From an archaeon (GTDB lineage Archaea > EX4484-52 > B79-G9): a DNA stretch of 5,570 nt. The stretch spans positions 1 through 5,570 of the forward strand of contig JAUVEX010000065.1 in the NCBI GenBank assembly GCA_030594585.1, in the 5' to 3' direction. Below the pieces are notes generated by a model. That model saw nothing but the letters and a program-made list of their open reading frames with translations. It did no database searches and was not told the DNA's origin. Position numbers and translations under genes: made by a program. Position 1 is the first letter of the stretch, and the number at the start of each line of letters is the position of its first letter. This document shows, in pieces, positions 1 to 5,123 of the stretch.

Positions 1-19
1 CTTTTAACAAATTTAATGA

Positions 20-68
20 AAAATCTATCGAATTAAAAGCACAGACGCTATATGAACCGGGTCCGGTT
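20..68 (-). terminator. Possible transcription end region of the transglutaminase-like gene
   Basis: Just after the minus-strand stop codon there is a short palindrome, AACCGG-GT-CCGGTT, at 55-68, overlapping the stop. Read on the minus strand it is followed by T-tracts near 34-37 and 21-25. Archaeal termination mainly needs U-rich tracts, so this would be sufficient. The 2-nt spacer makes the palindrome a poor hairpin, and the T-tracts are short, so the call is weak. Confidence 0.25.
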
Positions 69-2151
69 ACATTACCTCAATCTGTGAGAAGAATGCAATT
101 ATCGCCCGTATTATCCTTGAGATAATGTTGTCTTTCTTCACCACAATGTCTTTTTCAAAAGAATATTCTTTCCCCGACGCATCCTCGTACTCAATAATTA
201 TCGTATGCGCGCCGATGCCTATTGGTTCGCGCATTGTTTTCTCTCTTAGCACACTTCCAAAGCTAAGTTCCTTATCCCCTATTGAAACTACTACATCATC
301 TGCCCGGTAGTTTTCAGAGACAACCGTAAAAATACCCTCATTTGTGTTGTAATCGTAGCTTGCTTTAATATTGACTTCAGGCACTTCAAATATTTCAATT
401 TGCTTTGTTGTGCTGTGCTCAAAATCGTCCCCTTTTATTGAAAACCGGATTTTTTTGATTCCGGTATCCTCAAAGGATAAAGGTACTGTCACATTCTTTG
501 TGCCCAAAAAAGACAGTTTTTCTGCAGAATCCATGCCGTCTGCAGTAACATATATGGTCATGCTCTCGGAATTTGCGCGGTTGTTGGTCACTATTACAAC
601 AGCTTCACTCTTCTCGCCAAGTTTTATAGCATCCGGCAGAACAACTGAGTCGATAACCACATCGCCTGTATGGATAACTGTAAATTCAACGGTTTTTACA
701 ATTCCTGTTGATGTGTATGCAATCACCTCTTTTTCTCCCGCACTTTTTGGCGTGAATGTGAATTCCATTGTCCCATCGCCGATTGTTGTCTGTTCGATCA
801 CATCATCCTCAAGCACAACCCCCGCATATATGACATCATCGCCTGTTGTGCCCCGTAATTCAGCATATATGCTCTGGCTTTCGCCAAGCACAAGAACCGG
901 TGAGGAAACATCCAAAGACAAGACCGTATTTGTCTTTTTGTGCGCCGCAGTTGTATCTACAACAAGATTTATGGATTTCCTTGTAAGCAGGCGCGAATTT
1001 AATGTCAAAGGGCATGTGTATATCTTGTTTGGATCAAGAGAAGGGTTTATATGCACTGTCCATGAGACAACCGTCTCTTTCCCCGGAGAAAGTATGATAT
1101 TTTTCTCTACATCGTCAATATCTGCAATGCTGTGTGTTCCTGCACAAGGAAGCAGGGACAGTTTTACAACTTTGTATTCCTCAGGCTCAAACTTAAGCAC
1201 AACTACGGCATCATCACCTGCTTCAAGAACTTCAGCGCTTTTTATAAGCTCGTAATTTTCCTGTTTTTCATCTTCTGTAAAATCAAGTATTTCAAGTTCT
1301 GTATTGTCCTCAATCCATGTAATTGCACCAACACTCATACCGGAAACTTTTATTTTGTTCTGATGCGAGAATTTTACATGCGTAGCATCCAGATGCCCTA
1401 CTTCATTCCATGTGGGATCCACCGGCACCCAGACGCCAAGATAGCTTTCTGCATATGCGTGGAGCTCCCAGCCATTTTCGCCATAAGCCCATCCGGATAC
1501 ATATCTTGTAGGGATTCCCTGGCTTTGCGCAAGGGCAATAAAAAGAGTTGCAAACTCGCTACAGACACCCGCCTCAGTTTCAAGGACCCAAAGGGCATCA
1601 TATGCTTTTGTGCTGTATGCAAGGTCGTATTCTATATTTTCTGTGACCCATGTTGACAGGAGCGCTATTTTCTCAAAATCGCTTTTAGCGTCTTTTATAA
1701 TGGAATCCGCAAGCGCCTTTATTTCCGCATTGTCGCTTTGTATTGTATCTGTTGGTTCAAGAAACACAAGAATGTCTTCAGGAATAGTGTATGTGTCTGG
1801 AATGTATTTTGTTCTCTGGCTTTTGACAGTCACAGTTGATTGTGCGCTGTAGGTGATTGGTGTCGGCGGGTTTTCAATGAAAAAATTGAAATACTGGCTT
1901 CCGATTTCATTTGTAATCATATCCTGCGTTGTAACTACAGTTTGTGTGGGTGTCTTTTGCGGGGCTGCGACCGTTATGTTTGCCCATTCAATAACGCCTG
2001 TTGAAGATATTATTTTTCCATCCTGCACAATATTTAAATTAAGCTCAGACACTGCCGCCGGATCTGTTATTTCCGCGAATACCAAAACATTCACTGAAAA
2101 AAACATAAGGGCGAAAGAAATCCCGACAGCCAAACATATAAAATTACGCAT
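67..2151 (-). CDS. Secreted transglutaminase-like (papain-fold) multidomain surface protein
   Basis: This 694-residue protein probably acts outside the cell. Residues 1-26 form a signal peptide: MRNF, a hydrophobic core, then VFA before E27. A transglutaminase-like cysteine domain spans about 140-260 and carries the full triad: C197 in GVCSEF, H231 in ELHAYAE and D245 in PVDPTW. Archaeal members of this superfamily are thought to be peptidases or amide-bond enzymes; the substrate cannot be read here. The remainder, about 305-672, looks like three or four beta-sandwich (Ig/CARDB-like) modules. C336 and C380 could form a disulfide. Sequons occur at N58 and N553. The C-terminus (residues 674-694, ISRIIRAIIAFFSQ) is short, amphipathic to hydrophobic, and might hold the protein at the membrane. 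The start is supported by the signal peptide and by a TATA element about 27 nt upstream, which implies a leaderless mRNA. It is transcribed divergently from rfcS. Family and export are fairly sure; the function is not. Confidence 0.9.
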   Translation of the reverse strand: MRNFICLAVGISFALMFFSVNVLVFAEITDPAAVSELNLNIVQDGKIISSTGVIEWANITVAAPQKTPTQTVVTTQDMITNEIGSQYFNFFIENPPTPITYSAQSTVTVKSQRTKYIPDTYTIPEDILVFLEPTDTIQSDNAEIKALADSIIKDAKSDFEKIALLSTWVTENIEYDLAYSTKAYDALWVLETEAGVCSEFATLFIALAQSQGIPTRYVSGWAYGENGWELHAYAESYLGVWVPVDPTWNEVGHLDATHVKFSHQNKIKVSGMSVGAITWIEDNTELEILDFTEDEKQENYELIKSAEVLEAGDDAVVVLKFEPEEYKVVKLSLLPCAGTHSIADIDDVEKNIILSPGKETVVSWTVHINPSLDPNKIYTCPLTLNSRLLTRKSINLVVDTTAAHKKTNTVLSLDVSSPVLVLGESQSIYAELRGTTGDDVIYAGVVLEDDVIEQTTIGDGTMEFTFTPKSAGEKEVIAYTSTGIVKTVEFTVIHTGDVVIDSVVLPDAIKLGEKSEAVVIVTNNRANSESMTIYVTADGMDSAEKLSFLGTKNVTVPLSFEDTGIKKIRFSIKGDDFEHSTTKQIEIFEVPEVNIKASYDYNTNEGIFTVVSENYRADDVVVSIGDKELSFGSVLREKTMREPIGIGAHTIIIEYEDASGKEYSFEKDIVVKKDNIISRIIRAIIAFFSQIEVM

Positions 2152-2171
2152 GAATAAATATTATACTTGAT

Positions 2172-2185
2172 GACTATATAAAAAC
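2172..2185. promoter_or_regulatory. Central TATA element, probably shared by two divergent genes
   Basis: The 55-bp gap between the divergent start codons (2151 on minus, 2207 on plus) contains one clear TATA-like element. On the minus strand it reads TTTATATA (2182-2175), a match to the archaeal box A consensus. On the plus strand it reads TATATAAA. Its centre at about 2178.5 is 27.5 nt from the minus-strand ATG and 28.5 nt from the plus-strand ATG, which is the usual TATA-to-start-site distance in archaea. Both transcripts would therefore be leaderless or nearly so. The minus-strand assignment is the stronger one; the plus-strand gene could use a weaker AT-rich box near 2157-2166 instead. 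Confidence 0.65.
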
Positions 2186-2196
2186 TTCAATTCTTC

Positions 2197-2201
2197 GGGT
2201 G
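2197..2201 (+). promoter_or_regulatory. Possible weak ribosome binding site for rfcS
   Basis: GGGTG lies 5 nt before the rfcS ATG and contains GGTG, a partial complement to the 3' end of archaeal 16S rRNA. It would be on the mRNA only if transcription starts upstream of about 2197. If the central TATA element at 2172-2185 drives rfcS, the site would be excluded from the transcript. The two signals therefore point to different start sites. Confidence 0.35.
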
Positions 2202-2206
2202 CTTTT

Positions 2207-3163
2207 ATGGATGACTTAATAGAGATATGGACTGAGAAATACCGCCCCAAAAAACTTGAAGAAGTTGCAGGGCAGGATAATATCACAAATAGGCTTTCTG
2301 CATTTGTGAAGGAAAAATCAATCCCCAATATTCTTTTTGCAGGCTCTGCAGGTATTGGAAAAACAACATGCGCAATAGCTTTAGCAAAAGAGCTTTACGG
2401 GGATTCGTGGCACAGGAATTTCATGGAGACAAACGCATCAGACGAGCGGGGCATAAGTGTTGTAAGAACAACAATAAAGGATTTTGCCCGCGTAAAGCCG
2501 TTTGGGACCGCGTTTAAAATTGTTTTTTTGGATGAGTGCGATGCATTGACACCCGAGGCCCAGCAGGCATTAAGGCGCACAATGGAAAAATACACAAAAA
2601 CCACAAGATTTATACTATCATGCAATTATTCATCAAAATTGATACCTCCAATACAGTCAAGATGCGCGATTTTTAGATTCAAGCCGCTTGAAGATGCAGA
2701 TGTCAAAAAATCAATTGAAAAAATAGTTAAAACCGAAGGCCTTGAAATAACAGACAAAGGCATGGATGCCATACTTTTAGTTGCCGAAGGCGATATGAGG
2801 CGCGCCGTAAACACACTTCAGTCCGTAGCCATCACAGCAAAAAAAATCACAGACGAGGATGTTTATTCTGTGGCTGCATCTTTAAGGCCGGATGAAGTAA
2901 AAGACATATTGAATCTTGCATTGAACAAACAATTCATCGAGGCGAGAAAAAAGCTTGCAGATGTTATGCTTGTGAGGGGCTTATCAGGGCTTGATGTAAT
3001 AAAGGGAATACACAGGGAACTTTTGGACCTTGATATTGATGAGCGAAAAAAAGCAATTCTTATCGACAAGCTCGGCGAGTATGAATTTAGAATTGTTGAA
3101 GGCGGCACAGAAGATCTGCAGATGGAATGTTTTTTGGCTCAATTGTCTACAATCAATGACTGA
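2207..3163 (+). CDS. rfcS: Replication factor C small subunit (clamp loader ATPase)
   Basis: RfcS forms the ATP-driven clamp loader with RfcL and places the PCNA ring on primer-template DNA. The 318 residues match the usual full length. Motifs appear in order: the N-terminal RFC box TEKYRPKKLEEVAGQ (9-23), Walker A GSAGIGKTT (46-54), the RFC motif ETNASDERG (74-82), Walker B IVFLDECDAL (105-114), sensor 1 at LSCNYSS (137-143), the SRC motif with arginine finger R152 (151-153), and sensor 2 GDMRRAVN (195-202). The C-terminal helical collar fills about 230-318. Walker A reads GSAG where GPPG is common, and Walker B reads DECD where DEAD is common; the catalytic K52, T53, D109 and E110 are all present. 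No intein interrupts the P-loop, a frequent intein site in archaeal RFC genes. No rfcL is visible nearby. The MFS gene follows after 14 bp and is probably co-transcribed. Confidence 0.97.
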   Translation: MDDLIEIWTEKYRPKKLEEVAGQDNITNRLSAFVKEKSIPNILFAGSAGIGKTTCAIALAKELYGDSWHRNFMETNASDERGISVVRTTIKDFARVKPFGTAFKIVFLDECDALTPEAQQALRRTMEKYTKTTRFILSCNYSSKLIPPIQSRCAIFRFKPLEDADVKKSIEKIVKTEGLEITDKGMDAILLVAEGDMRRAVNTLQSVAITAKKITDEDVYSVAASLRPDEVKDILNLALNKQFIEARKKLADVMLVRGLSGLDVIKGIHRELLDLDIDERKKAILIDKLGEYEFRIVEGGTEDLQMECFLAQLSTIND

Positions 3164-3177
3164 TTTTTTGTGGTTTT

Positions 3178-4308
3178 ATGATACCAAAGAAATTCCTTAA
3201 TCTTTACAGTATCCAGTTTTTGTATTCATTTGGCCACATATTTGCTTTCAGCCTTCTTTTTTTATATCTTTTCAAAACAGGATTTTCGAATCTGGAAATT
3301 GCGGTTTTCAGCACCCTTCGGTTTGTGGGTGCGTTTATGGTTTTATTTTTTATCAAAACAGTTAATTTTAGAAGAGCAATAACAACAGGAATTGTTTTAA
3401 AGTCCCTCTATCTGACAGCTTTTGCCTGTTTTATTGCCGGCTTTGAAGCCATTCAATTATATACGATTGCAATTATTGCAGGAATAGTTATTTTCATATT
3501 CTGGACACCATATAACATCCGTTTTTTTGGTTTCGGAAACAACGGCAATAATGCGTTTATGGGAAGTGTTCTTTTCCTTTTGTGGCCCATGCTTAATGTT
3601 TTTCTCCCGGCAGCAGCAGGTTTTATGGCAAGAGATTTCGGGTTTACAGCAGTTTTCATTGTAGCCGCAGCAGCAACTTTAAGTTCTTCTGTTTTTGTTA
3701 AGCATACGGGAAAAGACGAGCCATTGCATTTTAATATCAAAAAAGCATTAAAAAACACCAAAAGCCTTCGCACAATTATTCTGCTTGAAGGGATTTTTGA
3801 AGGCATCATGTGGACTGCAGTGCCCTTAGCAACAATAACATTCCTTACAAGTGAAGTAGATTACGGCCTTTTCTTTTCATATGTTGGTCTTTTTGGTGCG
3901 CTTGCGGCAGTTGTTCTTGCAAGGATGTCAGATAATATGAAAAAAAGAACGATTTTTATATACCCTACCGTAATACTTCTGGGCATCTCAACAATGCTTG
4001 CGGCTTTTTCAAATACGCTTATCTTATGGGCTATAGCAAATGCCGCCATTGCATTTGTATGGGCTCTTGTTTCACCATTCCAGGTCGCAATTGTTCTTGA
4101 TAAAAGCAAAAATCTTGTTGATTCAATGGCTGCAAGAGAGTTTTTTATGAATTTGGGAAGATTTTTCGGCGGCATTATAGCAATAATATCTCTGCTGCTT
4201 TTCGGCCTTTCAGAATATTCTCTTGTGGTTGCAGGAATTGCAATGTTTTTATTCGCTCTTCTGATTCACACAAAAAAATTATATTTTGAAGTCGCAACCA
4301 AACATTAA
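3178..4308 (+). CDS. Major facilitator superfamily (MFS) transporter, 12 TM
   Basis: This 376-residue integral membrane protein shows about twelve hydrophobic segments, near 11-33, 38-59, 68-90, 93-110, 127-148, 155-173, 200-222, 228-249, 259-278, 280-304, 325-343 and 347-364. A hydrophilic central loop at about 174-199 (HTGKDEPLHFNIKKALKNTK) separates the two six-helix halves. An MFS motif A-like loop, ARMSDNMKKR (248-257), sits between helices 8 and 9; the matching loop after helix 2 is degenerate. The protein is at the short end for the family, with very short connecting loops. Substrate and direction of transport cannot be inferred. It starts 14 bp after the rfcS stop, so the two are likely one transcription unit, with GTGG four bases before the ATG as a weak translation signal. 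The last codons and the stop lie inside one arm and the loop of a 13-bp inverted repeat. Confidence 0.85.
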   Translation: MIPKKFLNLYSIQFLYSFGHIFAFSLLFLYLFKTGFSNLEIAVFSTLRFVGAFMVLFFIKTVNFRRAITTGIVLKSLYLTAFACFIAGFEAIQLYTIAIIAGIVIFIFWTPYNIRFFGFGNNGNNAFMGSVLFLLWPMLNVFLPAAAGFMARDFGFTAVFIVAAAATLSSSVFVKHTGKDEPLHFNIKKALKNTKSLRTIILLEGIFEGIMWTAVPLATITFLTSEVDYGLFFSYVGLFGALAAVVLARMSDNMKKRTIFIYPTVILLGISTMLAAFSNTLILWAIANAAIAFVWALVSPFQVAIVLDKSKNLVDSMAAREFFMNLGRFFGGIIAIISLLLFGLSEYSLVVAGIAMFLFALLIHTKKLYFEVATKH

Positions 4309-4335
4309 ATTGCTTGAACGAATGCGACTTCAAAA
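4284..4335. repeat. 13-bp perfect inverted repeat spanning the MFS stop codon
   Basis: TTTTGAAGTCGCA at 4284-4296 and its exact reverse complement TGCGACTTCAAAA at 4323-4335 flank a 26-nt loop. The left arm is coding sequence of the MFS gene, and the stop codon (4306-4308) lies in the loop. In RNA this would form a long 3'-end hairpin. The right arm can alternatively take part in the next palindromic block, because TTCAA (4329-4333) is complementary to TTGAA at 4392-4396. Confidence 0.8.
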
Positions 4336-4389
4336 CCCGAAAAACAGCAAAGCTGTTTTTGGGCCCAAAGAATCTTCGATTCTTTCGGG
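4336..4389. repeat. Palindromic block of two adjacent hairpins
   Basis: Hairpin A pairs AAAAACAGC (4340-4348) with GCTGTTTTT (4352-4360) over an AAA loop, extended by CCC/GGG around a single bulged G. Hairpin B pairs AAAGAATC (4367-4374) with GATTCTTT (4378-4385) over a TTC loop, extended by CCC/GGG around a single bulged C. Their junction is the 12-bp palindrome TTTGGGCCCAAA (4358-4369). The outer ends CCCGAAA (4336-4342) and TTTCGGG (4383-4389) are also complementary, so the block can form either two tandem hairpins or one branched cruciform. The flanks TTCAA and TTGAA extend the outer pairing across a 2x2 mismatch. This could be a bidirectional terminator, a structured RNA or the remnant of a palindromic element. 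Confidence 0.8.
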
Positions 4390-4409
4390 GCTTGAAACGG
4401 AACCAAACA

Positions 4410-4433
4410 AACCACCGAGTTTACTCGGTGGTT
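4410..4433. repeat. 10-bp perfect hairpin with TTTA loop
   Basis: AACCACCGAG (4410-4419) and CTCGGTGGTT (4424-4433) form a perfect stem over TTTA, followed by GAACCAATG. Stable GC-rich stems with small T-rich loops are typical of subterminal hairpins at the ends of IS200/IS605-type elements, and also of terminators. No long T-run follows on either strand, which argues against a simple terminator. No transposase or TnpB gene is present in the window, so a mobile-element origin is only a suggestion. Confidence 0.8.
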
Positions 4434-4489
4434 GAACCAATGTTTCATGACCCTAAGAATATCGCCCGTTAAGGACGCCTAAAAGAATT

Positions 4490-4524
4490 AAAAAAAAGAA
4501 AAAAAGAAAGCGGAGTTATCCGCT
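4490..4524 (-). terminator. Stem-loop plus U-tract terminator of the pilin gene
   Basis: Seventeen bases after the pilin stop, read on the minus strand, AGCGGA-TAAC-TCCGCT (4524-4509) forms a 6-bp stem with a four-base loop. It is followed by T-tracts of 7 and 8 bases broken by single C residues (4508-4490). U-rich runs are the core archaeal termination signal, so this is a convincing end for the minus-strand transcript. Confidence 0.75.
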
Positions 4525-4540
4525 CTATTCTTTAAGAAAC

Positions 4541-4996
4541 TTAAGCGAATCTTCCGCTTATGGTTCCGGTTGATTTAAGTCCGCTTACAAGGTCTGTATC
4601 GTATATTATAGTAACTGTTGCGGTATAGCACTCGCCGGCGGTTCCACCATTTGAAACACCTGTGGCAGTCATACTGACTTCACTTCCCGGATTGACTGTT
4701 GTTGCGGGCGTAGTTACGGCAACATTTGTATCTATTGTGACACTTTGAACAGTTACATTAGTGTCTAGCCGGTTTACGATACCCATAGATATGTCTCCGT
4801 TTTCAGCAAGACTGTACTGGTTTCCAACAGGGACAATATTTGATGTCATATCCCATCCATTAGCACCGTTTGTACAGGACTTGTTTGAAAATACCTGTGT
4901 GTATAGAAGGGCGCCTACAATTGTTATTGCAAGAATTGCCCATCCGTAGGTCATTAGATACTCTGTTGCGGATTGTCCTTTTCTTTTAAAGTTCAT
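4541..4996 (-). CDS. Class III signal peptide protein, archaeal type IV pilin-like
   Basis: This 151-residue protein has the hallmark of archaeal type IV pilin-like precursors: a short basic leader MNFKRKG, then QSATEYL at residues 8-14 (the QxSxEYL motif of class III signal peptides), then a hydrophobic helix at about 15-36. An EppA-type prepilin peptidase would be expected to cut between G7 and Q8, leaving E12 at position +5, the residue used in subunit assembly. The mature head, about 37-151, is rich in Thr, Val, Asn and Gly and looks like a beta-rich exported domain. C41 and C123 could form a disulfide. Sequons occur at N38 (NKS) and N80 (NVT). The gene has a strong ribosome binding site, its own promoter and a terminator, so it is probably expressed alone and well. 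No assembly ATPase, platform protein or peptidase is in view. Pilus, adhesion or other surface filament roles are all possible. Confidence 0.9.
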   Translation of the reverse strand: MNFKRKGQSATEYLMTYGWAILAITIVGALLYTQVFSNKSCTNGANGWDMTSNIVPVGNQYSLAENGDISMGIVNRLDTNVTVQSVTIDTNVAVTTPATTVNPGSEVSMTATGVSNGGTAGECYTATVTIIYDTDLVSGLKSTGTISGRFA

Positions 4997-5004
4997 TTTA
5001 TCTC

Positions 5005-5009
5005 CCTCC
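5005..5009 (-). promoter_or_regulatory. Strong Shine-Dalgarno of the pilin gene
   Basis: On the minus strand AAAGGAGGGAGATAAAATG places GGAGG eight bases before the ATG. It is by far the best ribosome binding site in the window and fixes the pilin start at 4996. Together with the TATA position it implies a leader of about 30 nt, unlike the leaderless or nearly leaderless genes around 2151-2207. Confidence 0.85.
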
Positions 5010-5050
5010 TTTAAAGAAGAATTACATGTGTAGTATTTGTTTTGAAGTAG

Positions 5051-5070
5051 TATTTAAAGATTTCTTTAAA
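5051..5070 (-). promoter_or_regulatory. Pilin promoter: TATA box inside an 18-bp palindrome
   Basis: On the minus strand TTTAAATA (5058-5051) is a good archaeal TATA box with an A-rich BRE-like stretch (AAAGAAAT) immediately upstream. A start site about 27 nt downstream would give a leader of about 30 nt. The box overlaps a near-perfect palindrome: TTTAAAGA (5053-5060) and TCTTTAAA (5063-5070) around a 2-bp centre. A dimeric regulator bound there would block TBP/TFB. The sequence CTTTAAAG recurs at 5009-5016 beside the ribosome binding site. The promoter is likely; the operator is inference, since AT-rich palindromes also arise by chance. Confidence 0.6.
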
Positions 5071-5123
5071 ATGGCGGGTTTTATAACTAAAACAACTGCA
5101 AGCCACCAATTTATACGGAGAAT

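Noticed and set aside
371..1255. Long open frame on the plus strand opposite the transglutaminase-like gene (294 codons)
   Set aside because: It is fully antisense to a gene with a signal peptide and catalytic motifs, its translation is Ser/Thr/Val-rich and low in complexity, it shows no family motif, and it has no credible ribosome binding site or promoter.
2168..2240. TGATGA near the divergent promoter as a C box of a C/D box sRNA
   Set aside because: It lies against the TATA element, no CTGA D box with paired terminal stem is found at a sensible distance, and chance occurrence of a hexamer is likely.
4284..4445. CRISPR array or tandem repeat
   Set aside because: The repeats are inverted and of unequal type, with only one diverged direct repeat pair; there are no regular repeat-spacer units and no cas gene.
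4290..4472. Plus-strand frame open for about 60 codons through the intergenic palindromes, ending VEPMFHDPKNIAR
   Set aside because: There is no ATG until close to its end and no ribosome binding site. Most of it is inverted-repeat sequence and its repeated peptide words follow from the DNA repeats. It could be the tail of a decayed element, but I cannot support a gene.
5078..5093. GTTTTA-TAAC-TAAAAC as a terminator for the MATE gene
   Set aside because: The 6-bp stem is almost entirely A-T and has no following T-run on the minus strand, so it is too weak to call.
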